Positions 34,269 through 45,789 of a DNA stretch of 64,000 bases are shown piece after piece. Every line of letters starts with the position of its first letter. The first letter of the stretch is position 1. Origin of the DNA: Gerris lacustris (taxonomy: Eukaryota; Arthropoda; Insecta; Hemiptera; Gerridae); the NCBI GenBank assembly GCA_951217055.1, contig OX578276.1, positions 117,498,979 to 117,562,978 of the forward strand. Reading direction: 5' to 3'. Below the pieces are notes generated by a model that was not told the origin of the DNA, did no database searches, and saw only the letters and a list, made by a program, of their open reading frames with translations. The position numbers and the translations under genes are program-made.

Positions 34269-34867
34269 GGAACGAAGTTCCTTACATTTTTCATTAAATA
34301 TAAATGATAAAATCACACTACTGAGTACGTATACATTGCTAACTACTTATACATGGCGGAGTTAGAAAAGAGACAAAATTAAAAGTAACGAACTGTTAGT
34401 ACCTTGCAGAGTTAAGGCAAAATTAAAAGAAAATCATTATTTGTATCATTAAAGCAAGAGTTTTACTAAAAATATATATTAAATATAAGAAAAAAGTTGA
34501 TCATGATGAGTTTATAGTGAAAGATTATGTTTGTTAAAGGATGTTGGATTGAAATAGGACTGTTTTTTACCTACCCGGCCTATTAATTAAAAATATTATA
34601 AAATTTATCTCTTCCCTACTCTACAGTTTCTGCTTGTATCAGGGTGAAATTTTACACGATTTTTAGTAAACACATTATACGTTTTAACTCTGACAGCTTG
34701 GGAAAATCGAGGAAAAAAATGGGAGGAGAGTGAATGAGAGCTTGAGATTTTGGCGGGTAATAGGTCATTGCCCGACCTATTACCCGCCATTTGTGACGGT
34801 GATTTTGGTCGGATTTTTCGGATTCACTCCCAGGGGCTCCAGAACGTGCCATAAAGAACTTCGTTCC
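34269..34867. mobile_element. Possible TIR element with GGAACGAAGTTC ends
   Basis: GGAACGAAGTTCC begins at 34269 and GAACTTCGTTCC ends at 34867, inverted to each other. The interior is non-coding and contains a perfect 16-bp stem hairpin at 34751-34789. Boundaries and superfamily are uncertain. Confidence 0.4.
34751..34789. repeat. Perfect 16-bp inverted repeat, 7-base loop
   Basis: TGGCGGGTAATAGGTC, loop ATTGCCC, then the exact complement. GC-richer than its surroundings. Possibly a fold-back of a MITE end. Confidence 0.9.
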
Positions 34868-34899
34868 AAAAAATTTCAAAATTTATTTACTATCAAATT

Positions 34900-35414
34900 T
34901 TGTAAAAATCTCTCTTATCTGAGAGATTATTGATTTACTTCGTTTTAGCTTCTGTAAGAATTTTTTTGAAAGCTGAAAACCGCTGATATAGTCTATAACA
35001 CATCTTCGTTTATAAGGGAGCAAATAAGTTTACTTTATATACCGCCAGGGAAAAAAATAAAAAATATGAAACTATTTTTTTTTCTCTTTTTTCTCTTATT
35101 TCTTTTATTGTTCATGTTCGTGTTGGTGAACTTTTTTCCATGCTAAAACTTTTTCTTTTTCCCCTTCTACCCAGAGTAAAGGGAAAACTTATATAAAGAA
35201 GTGTGACCGGAATTCCCCATCTTATTCTACCCTCACTTTACTCCCAAGCATCCGTTTGACAAACTAAAAAGTCAATTGTTATTTGGTCTGAAGGTTCCAA
35301 TCAAGGTACAATTGTTCCCTAACCCCATTTAGAAAATCTTTCCTCTTTTTTTTGGCTTTATTTGTATTTGAAGTTTATATATGTTTTTCTAACTAAAATA
35401 GTATATTATGTTAC
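34900..35414. other. Intergenic DNA, nothing recognised
   Basis: AT-rich and low in complexity; no gene or repeat signature. Confidence 0.4.
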
Positions 35415-35450
35415 TAGGCTGTGAAGTGAGTTTTTCTTTACCGCGGCAGT
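35415..35450 (-). repeat. End fragment of the 15008-15504 MITE family
   Basis: TAGGCTGTGAAGTGAGTTT and the following TTCTTTACCGCGGCA match the reverse complement of the right end of the MITE at 15008-15504 almost base for base. Confidence 0.75.
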
Positions 35451-35530
35451 GAGTAGTGCCTTATATTGAGGGTGCTTTTTAAAATGCTAAAAAGGCTACT
35501 TTGAACTATCCTAATATTCTTAGGATATAT

Positions 35531-35954
35531 GGGTTCAGTATTAAAGTGGACCAAGTCCATCAAACTTGATTTTGAGTTACAGACACTTTTGTGGATTTAC
35601 TCAGTGCTAATTACTGTTGCATTATAAAGTTTAATTAATTCGATTATTCTATAGTTTAGTTCATGAATAAATATATTTTACAGATTTTAGGTTGATACCT
35701 TAAAAACAAATCCAATTTATGACATTCCAAATGGAAGCTACTGTGACTTGGTTCAGATTTGCTCTGAAACTTCTGAGCAAATTCAAATAGAAATTCTTCA
35801 GTGCTCATTGAAACTACTGCATTCTGTGGGTTTCCCATGGTACTAACAATTACAACACTCTAACCCTATTAAAATATACAGTATAAGCTTTCAGAATATA
35901 TCTCTATCTCATTTTTTTCAAAAAATGGACTTGGCCCACTTTAGCACTGATCCC
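35531..35954. mobile_element. MITE nested in repeat family A
   Basis: The left end GGGTTCAGTATTAAAGTGG and the following ACCAAGTCCA are inverted at the right end as GGGATCAGTGCTAAAGTGG and GCCAAGTCCA. About 424 bp, non-coding. Absent from family A copy 1, so it inserted there. Confidence 0.75.
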
Positions 35955-36070
35955 CTCAAATATTGGTCTGATATTCTTTAAACACATAAAGAAACTTCTG
36001 ATAATTTTTTTTTTGCCATGGACCGGACTATAAACATATAAATCATTGAAAAGAGCATAATTATAAAAAA

Positions 36071-36906
36071 TCGGGTACGGGGTACCTCGGAACTTTTCCT
36101 CACTTCAGAGGCCACTAAAGTGGCCTCTCCTGCTGCTTCGCTGCAGGAGGAAGCAGCATTGGACGTGGTCAGTACTTGGATGGGTGACCGTTCTGAACTA
36201 ACTGATTTATTATCATTCTTCAAAAAAAACCCTTATTTTTAATACCTATATTTTATTTTATTATTTGAAGTTTGGCGGTACTTTGACAGATGTAAACAAA
36301 CTTTGACGTCATCAAAATTATCGCACTAATAAATAATTATATTCGCTTATAACTTTTAAACTAATTAATGGAATTTCATCGGTTTTTTTTATATTCGTTC
36401 CTTAATTTTTTCCGGTTCCAACGATATTCTATATGTCAAAAACCTATTTATAATTTCAGTATTATTAACCGTCAAAGTTTAAAAATTCAAAAATTTATAA
36501 CTTCAAAATGGCGGCCAAAATCAAAATGAAATTTAGTGGGCTTGTTTGTCATTCAGAGAGGTACATGCGAGCCAAATTTCAACTCGATCAGGATTATTTT
36601 CAATTTATTACGATTTTTTTAAATGTTTGCTGACTTAGCAAACTGGGTTCAAGATGACGGAAAAAGTTGATTTTCCGGGCGGCACAACTACAGGTTAGGA
36701 CTGATTTTTCTGCCAAGTTTCAACTCTCTAGGTTAAATACCTTGGGCGCTACGATGATAACACACATACACACATACATAGGTCATGCTGAAAACCACTC
36801 AGGAGGTCTTAAAAACACCTAAAACGGATAATTCCGTTGAAATCTCGAAAAAAAATTTGTTGGTGAAAACAATACTTTTCCTACTATTACTAGTGAGGAA
36901 AAGTAA
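36071..36906 (+). repeat. 836-bp repeat carrying a 5S rRNA-like segment, nested in family A
   Basis: Family A copy 1 reads straight through the insertion point (ATAATTATAAAAAA then ACGTATTTTGTCAATAAA or its copy-1 equivalent), so this block is an insert. It begins TCGGGTACGGGGTACC, has ACTTTTCCTCAC near the left and GTGAGGAAAAGT near the right end (exact inverted match), and carries 5S-like sequence close to its 5' end. This layout, with a Pol III-type gene piece at one end of a dispersed repeat, is that of a 5S-derived SINE (SINE3 type), though no LINE-like tail is identified. Confidence 0.6.
36151..36193 (+). ncRNA. 5S rRNA-like fragment (internal promoter region)
   Basis: AAGCAGCATTGGACGTGGTC followed by AGTACTTGGATGGGTGACCG matches the middle-to-3' part of metazoan 5S rRNA (roughly positions 54-96), which includes the A box/IE and C box of its Pol III promoter. 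The 5' half and the 3' closing stem are missing or unrecognisable, so it is not a working 5S gene. Confidence 0.78.
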
Positions 36907-37387
36907 AAAAACGTATTTTGTCAATAAAAAAAATATATATAATTTTTTTTTCGAAATTTCCAAAAATTAGTATCTTTACTTTTGGTCGAAGAATGTTCAG
37001 GAATTTTTCAGATTTTTTGCACTTTACATAAACGAGATAGATGGGGTGGGACACTTTTCACACCCACTTCAAACTCGCCCACGCTCGTCCTGTCAAAGCT
37101 TATAACCAAAAATTATATATTTTTGTAATCAGCTCAACGTACTCTTTCATAAGATATCCCACACGGTTTCCAAAAAAAATATATATATTTTTTTTTAACC
37201 CTTAAGTTTCTTTACCCTAATTTTTTTGAAAAATAATTTTTATAAGTCACTATATTTTTAAAATGTCTGGGTAGGTACTATACACAAATACACATATATG
37301 CCAAATTTCAAAGTGATCGGACGAAAGGTGTAGCCGTGAGAGCAGGCGACAGACGGGAAGACGGACAGAAACACACAGGAAAATATA

Positions 37388-37434
37388 AGGGTCCTTGGTT
37401 TTGCCTACGGTCCGTAGGCAAAACCAAGGACCCT
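37388..37434. repeat. Perfect 23-bp inverted repeat around a single T
   Basis: AGGGTCCTTGGTTTTGCCTA plus CGG is followed by T and then the exact complement. It is the terminal sequence of repeat family A present head to head. Confidence 0.95.
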
Positions 37435-37660
37435 TTTTTTAGGGTCCCTAAAAAAAGATAATTAATCGCATTGGCATCTAGTGGATTTTAATCGTACCTC
37501 CTAGGAGGTAAATAGTTATTTATGTAACTAGGCAGCAATATGGAATTTTAATGTCGAGTGATTAGATTTGCCTCCGAGCCGAAGGCAAGGATAGGCTATG
37601 ATAATTAACTGCCTAGACAGGTAATTTACCCATTTGACAATGAATGAAAGAGGCAGAAAT

Positions 37661-39706
37661 GGGTCATTCTCAAAAAAATTGCCGTTTTGGCTTTCTGACC
37701 TGGGTGATTACTCAAATATGTTCAAATCATTTATAATCTAAATACTTATTAATTTTAAGTCATACCACTATTATAGTTATGTAAAATGTTGTTCAGTCAT
37801 GAGTTTTTTTTTTCTTCTATGTACTTAATTTAATTTTTTTGTCCACTTATATAGGATTTGGACGTCATGAGTGTTACCGAAGTTTATTCATTTTTTTTAA
37901 AAAAATAATTTTGTTAAATCTTCCTGGTATTGAAATAAAATAATCGAAGAGACTTCTAAGTTCATAAAAATATGAATATAGTGTTTAAAAAAATATTAAA
38001 AAGGAGCTCTAAATGCAGATTTTAGTCAGAAGTGTTACCAAAAATGTAATTTTCAGATCTTATTTTCAAAATATTAGTCTTATTTCAAAAGAAAGGGAAA
38101 ATATTCTTCATCCAACAGTAAATACTATACCCACTGATAATGATTGAACCCCAAATACTGAATTTGAATTAAAAACTGTAAATTTTACATAGTTTTACAA
38201 TCAAAATATAATGGTAACACTCATGAAAATTGAAGGATCATCTCAAAACATAAATAAAAATCCTGTTTATTTCAAAACATTTAATTAAAGAAAAGTAATT
38301 GGTAGAAATGGTAACAATAATTAAAAATGGTAACAATAATATTAGTACAAAGTAAGGATCACCGTTCACAGGCAACTGGCTAGTATGCAAAAGTCAATCT
38401 ACTTTCTTAGTCAACAAGGTCAATTTCTTAATAAACTTATAATCAATTAAGTCACTTAAAATCAATTTCTTAATAACTTATAAATCAATATTGTTGAGAA
38501 ACAATATTCTTCTCTCTTGTCTGATGTCTGTTGTACCCGTCCTCGAGAGTTTTTTTCCACTTCCACCATCTATCCTGCATTGATTTCTTCTTTTTCTTGG
38601 ACATTTCGCTGACGTTCTTTCTCCGACTGTTTCTTAAATAAAATATACATAATATCTAAACTAGGTAAATTCTGTTACTCTTGAAAAATAAAATAAACAC
38701 TTTAAAGAATCAAGAGAAAACTTCCTCATTTTTTGCTTTTCTTTGTAAAGATCTTCTCTTACTGAATCAAGTTTTCTTTTCTCACGATACCTTCTCTGCT
38801 TTTCAACTAGTGTTAGGGCCTACAATTAAAACCAAAAACTATAAATTGAGAATTTTATCAGGATGCTAGTTTAAATTTCAATAATTGATTCAGGAGTGTT
38901 AGTGTAGGTCATGCGGGTGTTCCCAAGCATTAGGTAACACTTCTGACTGGTAACACTCCTGACATTCACCTCCTTTTTTTTAAGAAAATAAGCTTATAAT
39001 TAAAATAATCAGCATAAAACAAAAATATCAAAAGAAACAAGACCTTAGTGACAATTCAAAAAAAAAAAAATATGCACAGCTAAAAATAATTTCATTAATA
39101 GAATTTATTGCGGTAACACTCATGACATTGATTAAAAATACTTACCATGTTTTGGAGATGAATGCAGCTCCCAGCACGATGTTTTAGAATTATCTGGTTC
39201 CAACCTGGAGAAGATAATGCAATACTAGAATGGGTATCTCCTACTCCTTTCTGGCCAAGTTCTGTGAATCCTAGATGTTGGAGGCGCCAGTAACACTCCT
39301 GACGAATATTTTACACAAATGGCGGGGACACGACTTTAAATATTTTTCACAGTCAACCTAATTTTTGTTTAATTAATGCAACTTGTGTAATATTTTCTTA
39401 CACAAGGTTCAAACTTATTATATACACCTCTCACTTTTTTAAAAAAAAATATTTCGCTTATAATAACTTACACATTTGTTTAACGAATTGACCTGGGGAC
39501 AGTAACACTCCTGACATTTTTAGTGGTTTTTGAAAATGTTTTTTACTCCAATATTTTTAAAATATATTCTGAAAAAGAAATTACTGTTGGAAAACGTTTA
39601 CAAGAGGGTGGGAATGGTTTAAAAAAAAAAGCAAAGTTATCTTATACCTACACAAAGCAATGTACCCGGGACAGCAAAACGGCATTTTTTTTTTTTAGAA
39701 TGACCC
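37661..39706. mobile_element. 2.05-kb TIR element with repeated RGTAACACTCMTGAC motif
   Basis: The left end GGGTCATTCTC, an A-run and GCCGTTTTGGC are mirrored at the right end (AGCAAAACGGCA, T-run, AGAATGACCC). Inside, the motif GGTAACACTCCTGAC or close variants occurs at least eight times: inverted at 37863, 38026 and 38890, and direct at 38213, 38933, 38949, 39112, 39289 and 39500. No long open frame or known domain is present, so it is probably non-autonomous. The motif may be a transposase-binding repeat. Superfamily unknown; no clear target duplication is seen. Confidence 0.7.
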
Positions 39707-41700
39707 CTGTTTCCTTTGCTGCCTTGTTGCATACAATTTTATCTACTCACGTTATGCAGATAAAAAATGGAAGCTTAGGAATAGTTTGAGATGAATCGTC
39801 AATAAACTCAAAGCAAAACAAGTCGTGCTTCAGTGTTGCCACTTCTTATTCGAGATTAATTATTCAAAGACCTACAATTAAAATCCTTTTTCAGCTTATC
39901 ATTTTTAAACTTTTAAATAATAATAATATTATTAATACATTAATAATATAACACTGCTTTGTAATAAAACAAGTATGAAAAAATCCCTAGGCAGGGAAAT
40001 ATTTCCCTGCCTAGGCAGAGAAAATATTTTCCTGACTGTTTTAACTACTTTCCTGCCTGTTTATTAAATATAGGGCCTCCTAAACTAATGTGGATTAGTA
40101 TAAAACTAAGTAGGAACTCCAGATAATACCTAACTTGAAGATTATAACTTGTACGTGTTGAACTATATAGTGAAAGTTGTTTGAACAGATTTTATAAACC
40201 TTTCTTAATTCATTAAAGAAAACAGAACAAATGTTTACACACCTATATGTATGTGTGATAAATTTAAAATTTAACATAACATAATTATATATTCGTTAAC
40301 AAATAGGTTCAAGCAAATACAATTAGAATGTTAATTAGGTTTCAAGTTATTGATTTAAATATAATTTATTAAAAAAATATTAAATACTTAAAATATTTGA
40401 AATTTATGATTAAATAACTACAATTTAAATACGTTTATTTTTTATAGGTAATTACTTTTGGTTAAATATAATATGATTGGAGCATAAGATATTAATACCA
40501 ACCATTTTAATTAAATTATAATCTCAAGCATTACCTGGCATAAAAATTTCATTAATATTAATAGAGTAACGGAGTGAATAAGACAAAGAGAAATCAGTGA
40601 GAAAGGGAAATAAAAAGGATAGGAAATGACCAGGGTCCTGTACACGAGGGAGGTTTGTCAGACTGCTCTCCCAAATTCGGTCTCCAGTTTTCATTTGTAT
40701 TTTTTCCCCCTTGTGATCGTGACGTCATTCCCGTCACGTGCTGTCTCACTCATCTACCCCTGCTGTTCTGGAGTTGAGCGCAAAACCACTGTAATTTATT
40801 TAGGTCTGTACTCAGCCTTACCAGAGTAAAGAGAACATTGGGTGAAGGCATCTCTCGTTCCTAGAGTAATGTCGGCTCTCTGGAGAATCGACCTTTTTCC
40901 TTAAGGATTTTTGATGAATTAGTTTTTCCCATTCCTCCTTGGTCTAGCCTCGGGGGATTGGGGAGACAAAAAAAATAACAAATATCATACAATTTTAATA
41001 AATTTTTATACCAAGACGGATCTTAAAAAACGCGACGAATATAAGAAATGAGAAAAAACAAATTGCTTCTAAAAAAACATTATTCGGAATGGATATGCAG
41101 CATGCAGGTAGATTAATCTCGAGACAGAGAAAATAGGGTTTTCTTTTCTCGAAAACAATTTACAAAGAAAACCAACATCTCACATTATTTTAGGTAAAAG
41201 TGAACCAAACAAGATTTAATTAAGTACACGTATTCTGTTTCACAGATGTGGTTCTCTTTAGGAAGCGAGAAGCTCTTTGTCGTATAAGTTTGCTCTACTC
41301 TCCTTTCTTCATCTTTCATCTTCGTGTCTTCTTACATACTAGCCTTCACCCCTCTTGAAAGGAATCAGTGGCTGTTTCCTAGTACCATGTAGGCCGAGTG
41401 ATTTAATAAAATGCCCAAAAGTTTCATTTCGATTGTCTTCATAGAAAATAATCAGGTATACATAATTTTTTTTTGGCATATACATTCCATTTTTAATAAG
41501 AAAATATCCTGCGAATAGCAGTTTGAGGTTATTTTATACATGAGAAAATTCTAAAAAGGCATGATAAATAATATTTTTTAGTAAAGATTAATTTTAATCC
41601 CACAATGATGTTAATTATGGGTCTACAAATATGAAAACACCTTAATATTCTTAATCTACGCTCAAAAGTTTTCATACAATATGAGTCAAAATACATAGCA
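39707..41700. other. Intergenic DNA; 30-bp perfect palindrome at 39986-40015
   Basis: No gene is supported. CCTAGGCAGGGAAAT is followed at once by its complement at 39986-40015, and related CTGCCTAGG-like text continues to 40060. The 67-codon frame at 40626 shows no motif. Confidence 0.4.
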
Positions 41701-41704
41701 AAAA

Positions 41705-42230
41705 GTACAGGATGAAATGGAATAACCATATTAAGGAAAATGATTTATATAATATTTTCAACATTAAGAAATACTTGTCCCCTTAGCATTTTGAAACAAG
41801 TATATTTTGTACTGGTCCAGTCTCACCTTCAATACTGCATGGTGGCTTGGGGAGCCGCTTTTCCAACTTTACTTTATAAATTTCAAGCTACACAAAATAT
41901 AATAATAAAGTAATGTGCAAAAAAATAGATATGATTCACTACTTGCTTTATACAAATCACTTAACATTTAAAAGTAACCGAATTATTCACTTACACTTCA
42001 CAGCTTATTTATGACTTATGACTAAAAAATACTTCAATGAATTTACTCAAATAACTCACTCACATTGGACACGACCAGCTCAACAACACTTGCTTATCTT
42101 ACCAAGATCTATAACCACAACTGACACTGAACACTGGACTCAAATAGCACCTAGACTCTATACCTCTCTACCACAACACTTTAAACAACTACACATTTAA
42201 AACTCGGCTCAAATACTACTATAAGTAAAA
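41705..42230 (+). pseudogene. CR1/Jockey-like LINE reverse transcriptase C-terminus, decayed
   Basis: Pieces in different frames follow the thumb and C-terminal region of LINE RTs: MKWNNHI near 41710, LVQSHLQYCMVAWGAAFP at about 41813-41866, a KVMCKKID block near 41910, and THSHWTRPAQQ plus APRLYTSLPQHFK at 42052-42190. The sequence then continues as an AT-rich 3' UTR-like stretch to about 42590. Frameshifts make it non-functional. The fingers and palm (FADD) are not visible, so this is a 5'-truncated copy. Confidence 0.75.
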
Positions 42231-42643
42231 TATTATCATTTTAGTAAAATAAAAAAATAAAAAATCACAGTATTAAATAATAAATTCCAATTGATTAACA
42301 TTTTACTTTTAAATTCATATCTTAAAAAGGTAAATTTTAAATTATACTAGGCCTCTTTTATATATATCTCTATTATAACCCTCACTAAATAAATAGCGCA
42401 TTCTCATTATTGTATATAGGTAATGGTAATATGTATTAATGCAAACTATTGTATAACTCCTCCTCTACGCACGGGAAACCTTGTAGCGGAGAAAGACAAC
42501 AAACTTATTACTTATGAAATTATGTTCTTATATTTATTTATAATATTGAACATTATAATGAATTAATAAAGAATGTTGAAATTCAATTTTAAAGTTTTTG
42601 GTATAGAATTCATACTACGGAACGTTTAAATTTTAATTTAAAT

Positions 42644-42887
42644 CAAATTATAATTACTATTTACAAGGGGAGACAGACAGAGAAAAATAATAGTAAAAAA
42701 CAAGCTTTTATTTAAATGCTCTAAAAAGAAGAAAATAAACTTTAAATTGGATCAAACCCGCATCAATGTATTACATTACACAATTTATGCGATATTAGCG
42801 ACTTGCCCTCGCTGCGCTCCAGGTTCGAATCCCGGCGATGAAGTCTATTTCTCTCTGTCTGTCTTCTCTTGTAGTAATTATAATTTG
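42644..42887. mobile_element. MITE with ~42-bp TIRs and a tRNA B-box
   Basis: CAAATTATAATTACTATTTA followed by GACAGACAGAGA at the left is mirrored at the right (TCTCTGTCTGTC then TAATTATAATTTG). The interior contains GGTTCGAATCCCGG, a perfect tRNA-type B box, at about 42823-42836, and the AAACAAGCTTTTATTT start of the 14185 family. The TIR sequence equals the flank of the tRNA-like repeats at 33027 and 33764. Confidence 0.75.
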
Positions 42888-42899
42888 TATAAAGAATGT

Positions 42900-45335
42900 T
42901 TTTTTTTAAAAAAAGTAAATGCATAAAATTAGTTTAAAATTTATTATTTTTAAAGAAGGCCCCAGTAGTAGTAATAAGGGCGGGGAGGCCTAGCCTGGCA
43001 AACAGACCATCTTTGAATCCTTTTTGCCAACCCCCAGACGAACCCACACCCCTCAAACCATCTCCACCTTATCCTCAAACATTTTAGTTTGGATTATGAA
43101 GGAGAGGATATCTTGCCACTTCAGTGTTTCAAGTTCCTCTGCCCTAATTTATCCTTTCCCTAAGATATGATAGCGTAATCTCCCATATCCTTCACACACT
43201 CCCAGGAAATGGTAAGCTATTCCTCCTCCTCGCCACACACTGGACATGTGGGGGTCCTCTTCTACTTTAAGAAAAGCCAGATGTCTTCTGAGCTTGCAGT
43301 GTCCAGTTAGCACTCCAACCAGATTTCTCAGGTTGGTCCTTCTCAGTCCTAACAGCCATCTGGTTTTCCTTTTATTTATTTTCGGCAGTATCATCTTAGA
43401 CTGCCTGCATCCCTCTGTGCCTAACCATTCCTCATCTGCTTCATCCCATACCCACTTTTTAATGGTTGATTTTTCCTGACCTTTCGACCAGTCAACTGCA
43501 GGTTCCGGTCCACAGAAAGGCATAGAGGCTCCTATTTTTGCTACCTCATCTGCTTTCTCGTTCCCTGGGATCCCTTGGTGTCCTGGGACCCAAAGCAGTG
43601 TTACCTCTTTACTCTCTGCTAGCAGCTCTAGTGTCTCCCGACACTCCTTTACCAGTGCAGAGGTTGCACCAGGGGCATCGAGAGCGTGTAGTGCCACTTG
43701 GCTATCCGAGCATATTAGCTATAGACTTAACTGTTGCTTCCACCACCTCCGGCTGTCTTACCACCTCTCGGATGGCGTGGATTTCCGCCTGAAAGACGGT
43801 GGTAAGTGTGCCTAACGGGGAAACTCTCTTGGGTGCCGGACTTTTCCAAGAACAGTCCCGCTCCCGACATTCCGGTTTCATTCTTTGAGCCATCCGTGAA
43901 TGCCACCAGAGTCTCCTAATCGAATTCTATCTCCCCTTGTTCCCATCTGGCTCTTGATGGTATCTCTACCTTATACTTCCTCTTAAGTTTCAACTGATGT
44001 TCCCTTCCTGACACTCTGATCGCAGTATAAGGGATCTTTGACTCAGCCACCCTTTCGATTTCCAAGTGCCCGGTCGGGATTCTTTTCCCTAGCCATTGCC
44101 CGTTGTCTCTGAGCCTGACAAATGATGCAATAGCCACTCTTTCAATCCATATTTTAAATGAAGGGATGCCTACAAGAGCCTCTAAGGGAGGTTGTAGGTG
44201 TCGTCCTCATTACACCTGTTATGCTTCTACAAGCTAACCTCTGAACTTAGCCAAGCTGGCTGTTCTTATCCTTGGCCACCAGAGCTCCATATTGGATCCT
44301 AGGTCTGATTGCCTCTGTATACAGTCATTCAAGAATTTTGATGGATAATCCCCATCTATTCCCCACAACCCGCCTCAGTTGCCAGAACATCATTGTAACC
44401 TTTCCTATTACCTTTTCTATATGCGTCCTCCAAGCCAGTGTTGGGTCGAAGGTAACACTTAGATATTTAACCTCTTTTGCCAAACTGAGCTCTTGGCCAA
44501 ATATTTTGGGCGCCTTGAAACCTACTTTTTTCCTCTTTCTGGTAAAGAGCATCAGCTCTATCTTGGATGGATTGACTGAGAGTCCGACGTCTTTACATTA
44601 CACCATCCTTCAATAATCCTGCAGACGAGTAGCATTCTTTCACAGCATGTGTCTAGGAGCTTGCCCCTTATCAAGACCAGTCCGTCGTCTGTGTAAGCCT
44701 GAACATGTAGATCCTCCTCAAGAGCCCATTCATCACCAGACACCACAGGTGCAGTGAGAGGCAGCTACCCTGAGGGCAGCCTCCCCAGGGATCTCTGATT
44801 GTAACCTTGGTGTCATTTAGTGATGAGTCTTTCCTCCCCTTCAGGGAGGACAATATCCATTCAATGATGGCTCGAGGAGTGTTCCTTATAAGAAGTTCCT
44901 CTTCTATAGTCCTCATCTTTGCTTTATCAAAGGCTCCTTCCACATCAAAGAAGAGAGCCAACGTATAGTCTCCTTGTTGCATCCCTTTTTCTGTCTATAA
45001 GTGGCCGCATGAATGGCTGTTTCTGTGGACTTCCTTTTAGCTATGCGTGTTGATTAGGTAGAATCTCCTCCATTACAAATGTATCTATTATCCTTTCCTA
45101 AGTCTTAAGCATAAAGGACGTGAGACTAATGGGTCGGAAGGATTTGGCTAGGGTGTAGTCTTTCTTCCCTGGTTTAGGGATGAAGACCACCCTGGCAGCC
45201 TTCCATACCTCCGGCACCTCACCCAAAGCTACACTACCTCTAAATAGTACCTCAATTTTGGATACCAGGCGGTCCATTCCCTTTTGTAGTAAAGCTGGGA
45301 AGACTTCGTCTGGTCCAGCAGCCATGAAGAAGACC
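42900..45335 (-). pseudogene. I/R1-group LINE: reverse transcriptase and RNase H, decayed
   Basis: The minus strand carries, in order, AAGPDEVFPALLQKG, RVVFIPKPGKKD and FRPISLTSFMLKT (45098-45325), then YTLALFFDVEGAFDKA and GGCPQGSCLS (44671-44982), then AYTDDGLVLIRG (catalytic block, YTDD), KEVKYLSVTFDPTLAW, and finally an RNase H-like region with VAFTDGSK, TVFQAEIHAI, DSQVALHAL and LLWVPGHQGIPGNEKADEVA (43149-43900). This order is that of I-clade or related LINEs bearing a C-terminal RNase H. At least five frames are used, so it is dead. A Cys-rich C-terminal end (probable 3' end of coding) lies near 43160-43260. Sequence upstream of AAGPDE is absent at 45335, where an inverted endonuclease part begins nearby. 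Confidence 0.88.
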
Positions 45336-45789
45336 CCATGACAAAGTAAAGATTATACCCCTATCTTTGAAGAACCTCATTCAGCACAGTGGCTGAAGGT
45401 AAGTATTTGGTATCTTTTAAACTTATAACTTATCTAGCACCCGGACAGTTACTCTGCCGGGAGGGGGGTCTACCTCCGGATCCTCTGACCCTTCAGAGGA
45501 CCCACAGTTGTCAGCGCCCTTCATAGAGTCCTGGCTTCTGTGGGGGCCAGTTCACAGTTCCCATTAGCCATTAGGTACTCGTGAGTCTGAAACCCTAATC
45601 ACAAAGAGACCCACTATTCAGCCACTATTAAAGTACTGCTGAATATCCCTCTTCTAGAAGAGAAGAACCTAAGTGATTCAGAGATCTTTGCAGGATTAAG
45701 AAAGTTCAATCAAGGTCTAAGGACCAGTGATTGGAAAATCCTAATATAAATAGATAATCATAATAAATAGAATAAGACTGCCCACTGGG

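Larger units (their letters stand above)
35471..37445 (+). repeat. Repeat family A, copy 2, split by two insertions
   Basis: The outer blocks are colinear with 4762-5408. Compared with that copy, one insertion lies at about 35510-35960 (containing a MITE at 35531-35954) and a second at 36071-36906. The rest runs to a 47-base near-palindrome at 37388-37434 and a second GGGTCCCTAAAAAA. Confidence 0.8.

Noticed and set aside
36151..36193. Functional 5S rRNA gene
   Set aside because: Only about 43 bases match; the 5' half and terminal stem are missing.
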